Below are positions 9,076-18,377 of a stretch of DNA of 64,000 bases, one piece after another; positions within the stretch are counted from its first letter, which is position 1; the number at the start of each line of letters is the position of its first letter. A program made the translations under genes and the position numbers. The stretch is from Bacillota bacterium (GTDB lineage: Bacteria; Bacillota; Clostridia; Oscillospirales; Ruminococcaceae), in assembly GCA_023421245.1 (NCBI GenBank), contig JAEZTV010000030.1, positions 1 through 64,000 of the forward strand. Reading direction: 5' to 3'. Below the pieces are notes generated by a model that saw only the letters and a list, made by a program, of their open reading frames with translations, ran no database searches and was not told the origin of the DNA.

Positions 9076-10821
9076 TTATTGCTTTATTGGTTCAATTGCT
9101 ATAGTAATTCGGAAAACTGTATGCCCTTCTTTATTTATTTTTACAAAAAGTCCGCTGCTATCGCCGTAAAGGATGCGTAATCTCTGGTGTACGTTTCGTA
9201 TGCCCAGACTGGTAGATGCAGCCTCCTCATCATAGAGCAGCTGCTCGATTCGCATTTGATTTTCGGCGGTCAGCGTTGCATTATTCTCCACCTCAATGAT
9301 TAGGGTGTCCTCCTCCATAAACGCGCGGATAATGATTTCGCCCTGCTGCTGCGGCCGGATGCCATGCTCCACCGCGTTTTCAATAATCGGCTGGGTAATC
9401 AGGCGGGGGATGTAGCATTCCAATACTGCGGGGTTTATCTCCTTGCTGATCTTAATGCGCTTGCCAAACCGCTCCGAGATGATGTATAGGTACGAGTCTA
9501 CATAAATCATCTCCTCCGACAGGCGGATGATCGGCTTGCCTTCCCGGTCGGAGGCGGCGGTGAGCATGGAGGAAAGCGCTTCGATCATGCGTGTGATCTT
9601 ACCGTTTCTGGAAAGACGCGCCTCCCAGTTGATGATCTCCAGCGTGTTGTTCAAAAAGTGGGGATTAATCTGCAACTGCAGCGCCATAATACGCGCATCG
9701 CGCAGCGCAAGCTCCTCCTTGTAGATTCGGTTAAACTGATACTGCAGCTTGCAGGACATTTGGTTAAAAGCGTCGGTAAGGTATGTAAATTCCTTGTTGC
9801 GGGGCTGCTTATCCACCGTTACGCCGTAGTTTTCATCCTCTATGCTGCGGGCAGTCGTAATCAGGCGCTTGATGGGCTTAGTCACGTTTTGGGTAAAGAA
9901 GTTGATAATCACCCACAGAAAGGGAAGCATCGCTGCGAGCAAAATAATAAGCAAAGATTGTATCCGCTTCATCTCCTGCATCAAAACGGTGCTGTCAATC
10001 TCAACAATGTACGAGATGTCTGCCGTCGCGGCCCTTTTCATCCCATATACATAATAAAGTCCTGCCGCGTTGCGGTGTGCCTGACGGTTTTGAGGGAGCG
10101 TAATGGAAAGTCCTGCGGGGCTTAGCTGTTCGCCGCTCAGCGCGATGGGGGTATCGTTGAGCCATACCGTTGATGCGCTTTGCCACGCAACATTTCCAAG
10201 GTTTCCAAACATATCCTGGATGTCCAGCTGCAAAACCAATACGCCAAACGGTGTAAAGTTTGCATCCGTTAAGTTTCGCACCAAATAAATATCATTGTTG
10301 ATATTAAAAAAGGCGACCTCAGTGCCAAGCTGATTTGCGGCTGCGCATACCATTTCATGCGCGTTCTCACGATAATTGCGAACACTGTTGTAACCGGAGT
10401 TGTTGGTTTCATTATAGGTATAGTAGATGGTGTCGGGGTCTCCGCGCAAAAAGAAAGCACTGATTAAAAACTTATCGTCGTATTTATACTGCTGTGTCAG
10501 GAATGCAGATATCTGCTCATACAGATGCATCCTGTCTGCGGTCGAAAGATATGCGTTGTAGGCGTCCTTAATGGTGGTATTGTATGACGCGTACCGCGAT
10601 GCCATGACCGCCGAATCGAGCTGCGAGGCGGAAAGCTTTACCGCGTTCTCGACCGAGGCGTTGACCGATTGTGTAATCTGGTTTGTGATGTTGTGGGTGA
10701 TGTAGTAGCTCATAACCCCGCCCACAATGCCGATGGGAAATACCCAGCACAACGAGATAACCAACACCAGCCATAGTCTCAGCGAAAGCTTTTTTCCTGA
10801 TTTAGTCGCTTGCTTACTCAA
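9076..10821 (-). CDS. YesM-type sensor histidine kinase
   Basis: Membrane sensor of 581 residues. An N-terminal membrane helix, an extracytoplasmic sensor domain (about residues 40-280), a second helix and HAMP segment come before a His_kinase domain with the phospho-acceptor in QLQINPHFLNN (near residue 383). A HATPase domain follows, with QPIIENAVEHG. It should sense the sugar, perhaps with the binding protein, and phosphorylate the YesN-type regulator at 4857-5618. The start is TTG 10821, eleven bases after GGAG; an alternative start further inside is possible. It leads the transporter cluster. Confidence 0.9.
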   Translation of the reverse strand: MSKQATKSGKKLSLRLWLVLVISLCWVFPIGIVGGVMSYYITHNITNQITQSVNASVENAVKLSASQLDSAVMASRYASYNTTIKDAYNAYLSTADRMHLYEQISAFLTQQYKYDDKFLISAFFLRGDPDTIYYTYNETNNSGYNSVRNYRENAHEMVCAAANQLGTEVAFFNINNDIYLVRNLTDANFTPFGVLVLQLDIQDMFGNLGNVAWQSASTVWLNDTPIALSGEQLSPAGLSITLPQNRQAHRNAAGLYYVYGMKRAATADISYIVEIDSTVLMQEMKRIQSLLIILLAAMLPFLWVIINFFTQNVTKPIKRLITTARSIEDENYGVTVDKQPRNKEFTYLTDAFNQMSCKLQYQFNRIYKEELALRDARIMALQLQINPHFLNNTLEIINWEARLSRNGKITRMIEALSSMLTAASDREGKPIIRLSEEMIYVDSYLYIISERFGKRIKISKEINPAVLECYIPRLITQPIIENAVEHGIRPQQQGEIIIRAFMEEDTLIIEVENNATLTAENQMRIEQLLYDEEAASTSLGIRNVHQRLRILYGDSSGLFVKINKEGHTVFRITIAIEPIKQ

Positions 10822-10970
10822 TCAAATCAGCACTCCAATCTTGATGTTTTCAAAACCCAAGCAGCGTGAATGCGCCGGCTGCACGACACGGTTTTTGTTG
10901 CCGTACAACGCCGTCCCCTTGTCTACCTAACCTAAAAACACAAAGTTAAATCAGAATATTGTATATATTA

Positions 10971-11266
10971 TATCATAAAAAGCGGAGCGTTTATGATATA
11001 ATCGCCCATCAAAAGGCGGTTACCGCGTAAGCGGTGAGCCGCCCTGCATAAATCGTATAATATCCGTTTTGCAGATATAATATCATAAAACCACAGCACA
11101 AAACGGCATGCCGTTTTGTACGCAGCTTTACTGCGAATTTGCCGGATACCGACACATGAGTGGTTTTTCGATGAAATAAATCCTCTGTGCCGTCATGCGG
11201 CACAGACCGCGCAAAGCGCGAGCAATGGCTGCTCTACAGCCATTGTGGATTTATCATATCATAAAA
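10971..11266 (+). repeat. Hairpin-rich dispersed repeat, family A, copy A3 (modules M1 and M2)
   Basis: A non-coding block in the 573-bp gap between the kinase and mutase genes. The 10-mer TATCATAAAA occurs three times (10971, 11081, 11257) and splits it into two modules. M1 has TATAATCGCCCATC and a TTACCGC/GCGGTGA stem. M2 is a run of stem-loops: ACAAAACGGC/GCCGTTTTGT, CGCAG/CTGCG, CTGTGCCG/CGGCACAG, CGCG/CGCG and CAATGGCTG/CAGCCATTG, ending ATTGTGGA. The order and the ends match the reverse complement of copies A1 and A2, although most stem sequences differ. Confidence 0.75.
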
Positions 11267-11394
11267 CCATAAATCATATTTGGAAAACCGACGGTGTTTT
11301 AATGTGTTGCGGAGGCCGTTGCGTTAAGGTGCAAGCAAAATAAAGGAAGGGAGGTGTCCGTAACAACCTCCCCTTTTGCTTAGCATCGTTATTG

Positions 11395-12810
11395 TTATTT
11401 TAGTGAAAGAAACTCAGCGAGAATATCGCTGACGCATGCAGCTTCTTCTAGGCTTTGCATCTCGCAGAAAATGCGCAGCAACGGCTCTGTGCCGGAAAAC
11501 CGCGTGATAATCCAGCCGCCGTTTTTGAAATAGACCTTACAGCCATCCAGATACGAAACCCGCTCAATCTCATAGGGGAACGCGGGCAGCAGCTTGTCTT
11601 TGTACAGAATATCCGAGATACGCTGTTTTTCTGCTTCCGAGAAGCGGTAGTCGCATTCCGACATCTCGTAGTTGCCGTATCGTTCCTTTACCTCATCGCA
11701 GAGGGCGGATAGGCGTTTGCCGGTCTTCGCCATCATCTCCACCAGCAGGGCAGCGGCGTAAATGCCGTCCTTGCCCTGAATATGGCCGCGCACGGTAAGC
11801 CCTCCCGAAGACTCGCCGCCGATGACGGCATTGGTCTCCACCATTTTAGAGGAGATGTATTTAAACCCGACCGGAACCTCGTAGCAAACCTCTCCGTAAT
11901 CCTCCGCAATGCGGTCAAGAAGATGGGTAGTGGCAATGTTGCGCACCGCGCAGCCGCGCCATCCCTTATAGCGCAGCAGATAGTAATACAGCAGCACCAA
12001 AATGGTGTTGGGGTGCAGAAATTGTGCGAGATCATCGATGATGCCAAGCCGGTCTGCATCACCATCTGTTGCAATTCCGATATCGCAGTGTTTTTCTTCC
12101 ACATAGGTAATAAGTCCTGCCAGCGTTTTATGGTTGGGGGCGGGCAAGCGTCCGCCGAACAGCGTATCGTGCCGCTCATGGATTACATCGACATCGCAGC
12201 GCGCGGTCAGCAGAATGGTCTGCAGTGCGGTCTTGCTTACACCGTACATGGGGTCGAGAACAATCTTCAGCTGTCTTTCGCGGATAGACTCCATATCCAG
12301 CGTACTGATAATACTGTCGACATACTCGTTCATCGGGTCGATCAGTTTAACCGCGCCGCTTTCAACCGCTTCGTCAAAGGGGATTGCAGTAATATCGGCA
12401 GGCGCAAGAGCTGCGGCGTACCGTTCAAGCTCCTCGGTCAGCACCTCGTCGGCATCGCGCCCGCCCTTCATAAATACCTTGATACCGTTGTAGATGGCGG
12501 GGTTGTGGCTTGCGGTGATGGCTATGCCGTATGGAAGCGCCATATGCCGGACGGTAAACATTACAAGCGGGGTGGGTGCCTGCCGGTTGATGAAAAGGCA
12601 GTGAATCCCCTGTGCCGCCATAACCTCCGCCGCCCATTGCGCCGCCTCTTTTGATAGAAAACGGCGGTCATAGCCAATTACGAACCCATATTGCGCCACA
12701 TTATCCAGCTTCATTTTGTGTGCGATGGCGGTTGTAAGCAGCTGTACGTTTCGCTTGTCAAACCCATCCCCTATTATCGCGCGCCAACCGCCTGTGCCAA
12801 ATTGTATCAT
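11395..12810 (-). CDS. Phosphohexomutase (probable GlcNAc-1-phosphate mutase)
   Basis: Alpha-D-phosphohexomutase of 471 residues. It has the phosphoserine loop TASHNP (about residue 100), the metal loop DGDADRLG, the sugar loop GGESSGG and the phosphate-binding RFSGTEP near the C terminus. Such enzymes move phosphate between C1 and C6 of a hexose. It directly follows chitobiose phosphorylase, which releases GlcNAc-1-P, so the likely job is GlcNAc-1-P to GlcNAc-6-P. A phosphoglucomutase or phosphomannomutase role is not excluded. The start is uncertain: ATG 12810 has a distant GAAAGG (13 bases), ATG 12822 is too close to it. A family B repeat precedes it. Confidence 0.88.
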   Translation of the reverse strand: MIQFGTGGWRAIIGDGFDKRNVQLLTTAIAHKMKLDNVAQYGFVIGYDRRFLSKEAAQWAAEVMAAQGIHCLFINRQAPTPLVMFTVRHMALPYGIAITASHNPAIYNGIKVFMKGGRDADEVLTEELERYAAALAPADITAIPFDEAVESGAVKLIDPMNEYVDSIISTLDMESIRERQLKIVLDPMYGVSKTALQTILLTARCDVDVIHERHDTLFGGRLPAPNHKTLAGLITYVEEKHCDIGIATDGDADRLGIIDDLAQFLHPNTILVLLYYYLLRYKGWRGCAVRNIATTHLLDRIAEDYGEVCYEVPVGFKYISSKMVETNAVIGGESSGGLTVRGHIQGKDGIYAAALLVEMMAKTGKRLSALCDEVKERYGNYEMSECDYRFSEAEKQRISDILYKDKLLPAFPYEIERVSYLDGCKVYFKNGGWIITRFSGTEPLLRIFCEMQSLEEAACVSDILAEFLSLK

Positions 12811-12832
12811 GATTGCTACCATGCCTTTCAGA

Positions 12833-12916
12833 CTTATACTTAACAAACTTAAAATAAAACATTTTCAGTCACACGGGTTTCCGTGCGGCGCCCGCACCGC
12901 GGGCTTGGTTGTTGCC
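12833..12916 (-). repeat. Dispersed hairpin repeat, family B, copy B1
   Basis: An 84-bp copy on the minus strand between chbP and the mutase gene. Reading 5' to 3': GGCAACAACC, a GCCCGC/GCGGGC hairpin, GCCGCACGGAAA with a CACGG/CCGTG hairpin, an AT-rich imperfect hairpin, then GTTTGTTAAGTATAAG. The same order and many of the same bases recur at 63914-64000. It ends about 22 bp before the mutase start. Confidence 0.7.
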
Positions 12917-12944
12917 CTGATAGCGGCGCACAGGCTGTGTTTTG

Positions 12945-15341
12945 CTACCCCATGATTACACGGATCTGATTGTGCGAACCCTTAGGCTGCCTCGGAATTT
13001 TTCCCTGTACCTCACGTCCGCCCAGCAGCAACGTTTTAACCCCCTTGCATACACCGGAAGGGTTTTCCACGGAAATCTCATATACCGCATCGCGCCAGAT
13101 ACGTGTTACCTCAAAGCTTTTCCAGTACGAGGGGATGCAGGGGTCAATAATCAGTCCGTCAAAATCGGGACGTACCCCCAGCAGGTACCGCGTTGCGGCA
13201 AAGTAAGCCCAGCCGCCCGAACCTGTCATAAACGGGTGACGCGCCCGCCCGTGCGCTGTGTGGTCCTTGCCCATAATAAACTGACAATAGGAGTATGGCT
13301 CCGCCTCACGAATCTCAATGATGTCGTTCTGGTTTTGCGGCAACAGCGCGTTATAAAATTCCATCGCCCGGTCTCCGCGCCCCAGCACGGCTTCTGCGCA
13401 CCATGCCCACGGGTTGGGGTGGCTGAACACCGCGCCGTTTTCCTTTACGCCGGGATATACGCGGGTGACAAAGCCGATCTCGTCATCACTTTTGGTATAG
13501 GAGGGTGCGTTAAGCATCAGCCCATACGGGGTAGCAAGGTAGTTGTTTACCGCATCCATCGCAAGCGTGGCACGCTCTGTATCCGCAAGGCCGGAGAATA
13601 CCGCCCATGTGTTGGATTCGAGATGAACGCGACCCTCCGCATCATCCCGCGTACCAATCTTTCGTCCGCTTGCGGTGATGCCGCGGATATACCAGCCGCC
13701 ATCCCACAGGTGCTCCTCACAGGCCTTTTTGACCGTCTGCGCCATCGTTTCGTATTTTTCAATGTGTTTTGTTTTTTGCGCAAAGCGCGAGAGCGAAAGA
13801 AAATGCTCAAGCGCCCAATAGTGAAGAAAGCTCACCATTGCACTTTCACCACCGCCAAGGTTTAAGCAGTCGTTCCAGTCCGCGCGCAGACCCTTGCAAA
13901 TGCCGGTAGCGCCAACCTCACGTGCCGAGAAGTCAAGAATACGCATCATGTGTTCGTATACCGTATCCTCACCGCCATCGGCATAGGTTACCTGCTCCTC
14001 CAACAAAGAAAGCTCGCCCGTTTCCTTGATATACTCGCAGATTGAGGCAATCAGCCACAGGGCATCGTCCGAGCAGGCATCCTCAATACCGTGTATTATG
14101 TCGCTTTTTGAAGGGGTCGGAACCACGGTTGGGGATTGAAATGCCTGCTGCTTTCCCGCAAGCGCGGGATCAAACCACTCGGGTTGGAACAGATGCAGGC
14201 CGTATCCGTGCGAGGTCAAACCACGCAAAAGCTCAATGATGCGGCTGCGGCATTTTTGCGGGTTGGAATGCGGGATAGTCATCGAATCCTGTGCGGTATC
14301 GCGGTAGCCAAGGCCGGTTCGTCCGCCTACCTCAATGAACGAGGCAAAGCGTGAGAACATTAGGTTAATTTCCGACTGATAGAGGTTCCATATGTTCAAG
14401 GCCGTATTCATGTTTGCGTTGGGGGTGTTGACCTGCAGACGTGATAGCTTATCGTCCCAAAACCGCTCAATCGCCGCAAACGCGTTATCCCGCTCTGCGG
14501 GATCGGAGTATTTTTCACGCATGACAGCGCCGTCGGCGCGGCGGCCTTCTCCCAACATAAAGGCAATGCGTGTAGTTTCACCCGCGGCAAGCAGTATCTT
14601 CTTCTGTAATGCACCGCAGTGGTTTCCCGTTTTCTCGGCACTGCCGGTGCAACTGCCGCGTTCGACTGCGGCCGGATTTGACTCGTTGCGGTAGGAGCCT
14701 AAAAATTTATCACGCACACAATCAAAACCATCCGGCTCAAAGCTTGCGCCAAACCATTGGTAACCGAACTCTTCATAGTACAGGTCGTATTCAATGATGC
14801 CGTCGGCATAGTCGCTGCCTGCGGCGTACAAGCTCATCTGAAAATTCTGGTTATCCATATCAATGTGATGGAAGGAGAATTCCACATAGGAGAAAACGCT
14901 CAAGCGCCTTGGGCGGTCAGATTCATTGGTGATTACAACATCCCACAGCTCCACCGGATCGCCGATGGGGATAAACACAGACTGACTCGCCTGAATACCG
15001 TTGTAGTCGCAGCTGTAGCGGGAGTATGAAAGCCCGTGCCGGCATTCATACGTTGCCTTTGAAAGATCCTTTCCCACCGGCTGCCACGAGATGCTCCAGT
15101 ACTCACCGGTGTCGTCGTCGCGCAGGTAGACATAATGCCCCGGACCTTCGATCGGCGCGTTCGGGCGAAAACGGGTGATGCGATGGTATTGCGGTGTTTT
15201 GTAGAACACATACCCGCTTGCGGTCTGGTTGAGGACGGCGCACATATCGCCTACCCCGATATAATTGGTCCAGGAAACGGGAGTGTTCACCTTTTCAATG
15301 ACGTATTCTCTGTTTTGGTTATCAAAATAGCCGTAGTTCAT
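12945..15341 (-). CDS. chbP: N,N'-diacetylchitobiose phosphorylase (GH94)
   Basis: Splits (GlcNAc)2 with inorganic phosphate into GlcNAc-1-phosphate and GlcNAc in the cytoplasm, saving an ATP. The 798 residues match the family length (about 800). The start MNYGYFDNQNREYVI, the GHYVYLRDDD block, GGRTGLGYRDTAQD and ADWNDCLNLGGGES (catalytic Asp near residue 485) follow the Vibrio chitobiose phosphorylase pattern rather than that of cellobiose phosphorylase. The ATG at 15341 is chosen because GGAGGA precedes it by nine bases. The neighbours (mutase, transporter, NagB) complete most of a chitobiose route. The specificity is inferred from recalled family sequences. Confidence 0.92.
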   Translation of the reverse strand: MNYGYFDNQNREYVIEKVNTPVSWTNYIGVGDMCAVLNQTASGYVFYKTPQYHRITRFRPNAPIEGPGHYVYLRDDDTGEYWSISWQPVGKDLSKATYECRHGLSYSRYSCDYNGIQASQSVFIPIGDPVELWDVVITNESDRPRRLSVFSYVEFSFHHIDMDNQNFQMSLYAAGSDYADGIIEYDLYYEEFGYQWFGASFEPDGFDCVRDKFLGSYRNESNPAAVERGSCTGSAEKTGNHCGALQKKILLAAGETTRIAFMLGEGRRADGAVMREKYSDPAERDNAFAAIERFWDDKLSRLQVNTPNANMNTALNIWNLYQSEINLMFSRFASFIEVGGRTGLGYRDTAQDSMTIPHSNPQKCRSRIIELLRGLTSHGYGLHLFQPEWFDPALAGKQQAFQSPTVVPTPSKSDIIHGIEDACSDDALWLIASICEYIKETGELSLLEEQVTYADGGEDTVYEHMMRILDFSAREVGATGICKGLRADWNDCLNLGGGESAMVSFLHYWALEHFLSLSRFAQKTKHIEKYETMAQTVKKACEEHLWDGGWYIRGITASGRKIGTRDDAEGRVHLESNTWAVFSGLADTERATLAMDAVNNYLATPYGLMLNAPSYTKSDDEIGFVTRVYPGVKENGAVFSHPNPWAWCAEAVLGRGDRAMEFYNALLPQNQNDIIEIREAEPYSYCQFIMGKDHTAHGRARHPFMTGSGGWAYFAATRYLLGVRPDFDGLIIDPCIPSYWKSFEVTRIWRDAVYEISVENPSGVCKGVKTLLLGGREVQGKIPRQPKGSHNQIRVIMG

Positions 15342-15568
15342 CGTCAGCCGCTCCTCCAAGATATAGTCCATCTTCATTATATAGCGGCGGCATCGGTGAT
15401 TGAATGGACAAACTTGCAATAAATTATACATTCTTGCAAAGCTTGCGTAATCGGTGCTTCTTCTTTTTTCGTCCTGCATCCTTCTGCCCAATTTCTCCTG
15501 TAAATATGCGTAAAAACAGAGTAAGTGGAAGCTTTTGCTGCCTTGTATATCGTAGGGCGCATAAGAAT
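15342..15568. other. Upstream region of chbP
   Basis: About 230 bp before the chbP start and after the terminator at 15569-15601. It must hold the chbP promoter but no unambiguous boxes are visible. In-frame extensions of chbP into it lack the family's sequence, so they are not coding. Confidence 0.4.
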
Positions 15569-15601
15569 AAGGGAGCGCAGCTTATAAAGCTGCACTCCCT
15601 T
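15569..15601 (-). terminator. Terminator after the M20/QueG-like operon
   Basis: A 15-bp stem with one mismatch (15569-15583 with 15587-15601) around a very short loop, downstream of the QueG-like gene on the minus strand and before chbP. The U tract is poor (CTTATTCTT), so strength is uncertain. It separates this operon from the chitobiose genes. Confidence 0.6.
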
Positions 15602-15671
15602 GCCTTAGTATCGTTATCTCGCAATATCATACGATGGTATATCGCGTGCGAAACGCCTGCCTGATTGCCGA

Positions 15672-16334
15672 TTATCCCACCGCAGGGCAGATTACACGGC
15701 AGGTGTTGCAGGTGCACACCGAAAATCCCTTATCGTTGGTGCTATAAGCATATTCGCGGCAGCGCTTTTGTGTTACCGAAGCTCCGCCCAGCGCCTGTGA
15801 GGGGCAGGCTTTGATGCATAAAGTACAGCCCTCGATGCAGAGTGGTTGGGTGGGAGGATCCGATGCAAGATCAAAACTAGTCAGAAGCATCCCGATATTC
15901 ACCATGTTGCCAAACCTTTTGTGGATGAGGAGTGTATTCTTTCCAAGGCTGCCCAATCCCGCCAGCTGCGCCGCATGGCGCATAGACAGCAGGCCGCGTC
16001 CCTCTTTGTGCTCGGCATCCCAGTATTCGTACGGGGCGTCACAGGGCATGGGAACAGCAACACCGCCCAGGTCTTCGATGCAAATACTTGCCTCTCGCGC
16101 AATGCGGTCAAGCTCATTGGTCTCCTGCATATTGGCGTGATGGTACACGATACGCGGGCTAACCTTTTTCAGCCCAGCGGCAAGGCGTTTGACGAACACC
16201 ACTACGCTTCGGCAGTCTTTATATATGTCGGCGGGGTGAAAGCCTTCGGGTGCACCCGAAAAGGCGTCGATATGCGCAAAGCCACAATCGTCGGCGCCCT
16301 TGGATAGCACAAGGCTGCGAATCGTCTCCTTCAT
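15672..16334 (-). CDS. QueG-like 4Fe-4S protein (short epoxyqueuosine reductase homologue)
   Basis: A cytoplasmic iron-sulfur protein of 220 residues. The C-terminal half has two ferredoxin-like clusters of cysteines, CIEGCTLCIKACP and CTCNTCRVICP. The middle carries SMRHAAQLAGLGSLGKNTLL, the conserved cobalamin/catalytic-region block of the QueG family. It is much shorter than classical QueG (over 300 residues) because the C-terminal HEAT domain is missing, as in many clostridial homologues whose substrate is unproven. The start at 16334 follows GAAAGGA at some distance. It is the last gene of a four-gene operon, 42 bp after the M20 peptidase. Confidence 0.8.
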   Translation of the reverse strand: MKETIRSLVLSKGADDCGFAHIDAFSGAPEGFHPADIYKDCRSVVVFVKRLAAGLKKVSPRIVYHHANMQETNELDRIAREASICIEDLGGVAVPMPCDAPYEYWDAEHKEGRGLLSMRHAAQLAGLGSLGKNTLLIHKRFGNMVNIGMLLTSFDLASDPPTQPLCIEGCTLCIKACPSQALGGASVTQKRCREYAYSTNDKGFSVCTCNTCRVICPAVG

Positions 16335-16376
16335 TATTATGGCCGTCCTTTCAATAAGCACAAGCGGGTTGCCGGC

Positions 16377-17690
16377 TTACAGCTTATTAATTAAGTTTAC
16401 ATAAAACTTGGCACAGGCATCTATCCCCGAAAGTTCAATGCGCTCGTCGTTTGCGTGGATGCGCGCGCGGTCCTCACTCGAAAGCTTAAGTGGTGTAAAG
16501 CGGTAAACGTTGTCCGAGATGCGGCAGAAGTGTCTGGAATCGGTGCACGCCATCATCAAATACGGCATAACCAGCACGTCATTCCAGCTTTCGGTGATGG
16601 TTTCGGCAAGCAGGGCGTACTTTTCATCCATTTTTGAAATCTTGCTCGGTTCGGCGGCATATAGTTTGGTTACCGTAATGTCATCACCCGCAAGGCGTTT
16701 GATGCGCTTGATTGTTCCCTGCACCGTATCCCCCTGCAAAATGCGGAAGTTTGCGGTGGCGCATGCCGATTTTGGTAAAACGTTTGCCTGCGTGCTGCCC
16801 TTTGCCATGGTAAAAGCGCAGGTGGTACGGGTCATCGCCGCAAGCTCGCCGCCGCCTTTGCCAAAGATCAGCTTAACAAGGGGGTCGGTCAGCCACAGGT
16901 TTGTAAAGATAAAGCGGATAATCCCCTTGCCGGAATGCTTTCCGAGGTTTTTGAGCATGCTTTTCACCGGCAGTACCAGCCGCTGACGAAAGGGCTTTGC
17001 CTCGATGCGGCAGATGGCCTTTGCCACCTTGCCAAGCGCCGTAACGTTTGGCGGCGAGGATGCATGCCCCGCCTTCGAATCGGCGGTAAGCATCAAATCC
17101 GCCATGCCCTTTTCGGCAATGCCGATGACAGCACAGTCCTGCGTAACGCCCGGGAAGATACCCGAGACAATGGCGCCTCCTTCATCGAGCACAAACCCGG
17201 GGCGGATACCGCGCTGCTCCAGTACATCTACAATTGCAGGGGCGGAGGGCCCCATAATCTCCTCGTCACCCGAAAACGCAAAGTATAGATCGTTGTGCGG
17301 AACAAATTCTTCCGCAAGCAGTCCCTCCGCGGCTTCAAGGGCCGCGCACAGCGTCACCTTGGTATCGATGGTGCCGCGGCCCCACAGCATACCCTCCTTG
17401 ATTACGCCTTCAAACGCAGGTTCCTGCCAACCGTCACTGACCTCTACCACATCGTAGTGCGCCATCAGCACACTGGGGTTTGCGGCACTTTTCCCCGCAA
17501 GGTGCAGCAGAATACCGCTTGGCCCAATCTCCTCATAGGTGCAATGGCGAAACACATGGGGGTAACGTTCTTTTATGTAGGCGCGAAAGCCCTCAAACTG
17601 CTCGCAGTTTGCATCGGGATTATCGCGAACCGAGATCGTTTTGTAGGTAATCATCTTTGCAAGCGATTCTACCGCTCTGCTGTATGGCAT
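16377..17690 (-). CDS. M20 family metallopeptidase
   Basis: Di-zinc peptidase or deacylase of 437 residues, similar to the carboxypeptidase S/ArgE group. Metal and catalytic motifs are all visible: MAHYDVV (His/Asp), GRGTIDTK, SGDEE (catalytic Glu pair), DEGG, the lid-domain HASSPP, and TDSRHF with HANDE near the C terminus. No signal peptide, so it is cytoplasmic. It starts 17 bp after the gene for a multi-pass membrane protein, with GGGTGG before the ATG. The pairing with two membrane proteins suggests intracellular processing of an imported peptide or acyl-amino acid. Confidence 0.9.
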   Translation of the reverse strand: MPYSRAVESLAKMITYKTISVRDNPDANCEQFEGFRAYIKERYPHVFRHCTYEEIGPSGILLHLAGKSAANPSVLMAHYDVVEVSDGWQEPAFEGVIKEGMLWGRGTIDTKVTLCAALEAAEGLLAEEFVPHNDLYFAFSGDEEIMGPSAPAIVDVLEQRGIRPGFVLDEGGAIVSGIFPGVTQDCAVIGIAEKGMADLMLTADSKAGHASSPPNVTALGKVAKAICRIEAKPFRQRLVLPVKSMLKNLGKHSGKGIIRFIFTNLWLTDPLVKLIFGKGGGELAAMTRTTCAFTMAKGSTQANVLPKSACATANFRILQGDTVQGTIKRIKRLAGDDITVTKLYAAEPSKISKMDEKYALLAETITESWNDVLVMPYLMMACTDSRHFCRISDNVYRFTPLKLSSEDRARIHANDERIELSGIDACAKFYVNLINKL

Positions 17691-17707
17691 ACAATATCCA
17701 CCCTTTC

Positions 17708-18364
17708 TTACAACAGGTTCTTTTTATAAAGCAGCCGTGCAGCACCAATGCTAAGCAGCGCGGCGACGGATACGAGAACACCCACCGAGCTTGCAAGCGA
17801 GGGCACCAGAATAAACAGCAGAATCATCGCTGCCATGGGGGTAACCGCAATCTTCCAGCTCTTTGAAACATACACAATGCCAAGCCCCCCAAACAGCGCA
17901 GGCAGGATGTTATCAAACGCGGGCTTAAGCGCTGGGGATTCCAGCAGCGGAGTCAGCGGAATAAGCAGCAGTACACCCGCAACAATAATCAACGTGGTAG
18001 TAATGGATGATACCGCAATTGCGATGGTGGAGATAACCTCGCCCTCGTCGCTGCCGGGCGCCACCTCCGCAGCCTCCATAGCCGAAAGCGCACAAGGCAC
18101 CTTGAGGTTGGTCAGGTTGCCGGTAACAAACCCAAGATAGGTACCCGCGTTGCCGAGCATCGGCGCATAGGTAAATACCTCAATGGCGCACACTGTCCAA
18201 AAAATCGGCGCAACCCCGAGCAATCCCTGCATCACCTTGCCGGCATCGGGCCAAGCGTTGTATGCAAACGAGAAGATTACCGGTACGCTGTACATCATCA
18301 CAAGGGCGGCAGCCATCCACACTCTTCCCGAAAAATGAACCGAATCTTCATAATTTCTATTCAT
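17708..18364 (-). CDS. Multi-pass membrane protein of unknown function
   Basis: A hydrophobic protein of 218 residues with about six membrane helices. No signal peptide or known catalytic motif is recognised. A polar loop (ALSAMEAAEVAPGSDEGEVIST) near the middle is rich in Glu and may face the cytoplasm. The start at 18364 follows AAGGGAG. It lies between the DUF5058-like gene (14 bp away) and the M20 peptidase gene (17 bp away). I infer that the two membrane proteins form one transporter whose cargo the peptidase handles. Confidence 0.8.
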   Translation of the reverse strand: MNRNYEDSVHFSGRVWMAAALVMMYSVPVIFSFAYNAWPDAGKVMQGLLGVAPIFWTVCAIEVFTYAPMLGNAGTYLGFVTGNLTNLKVPCALSAMEAAEVAPGSDEGEVISTIAIAVSSITTTLIIVAGVLLLIPLTPLLESPALKPAFDNILPALFGGLGIVYVSKSWKIAVTPMAAMILLFILVPSLASSVGVLVSVAALLSIGAARLLYKKNLL

Positions 18365-18377
18365 GTTGGTATCTCCC

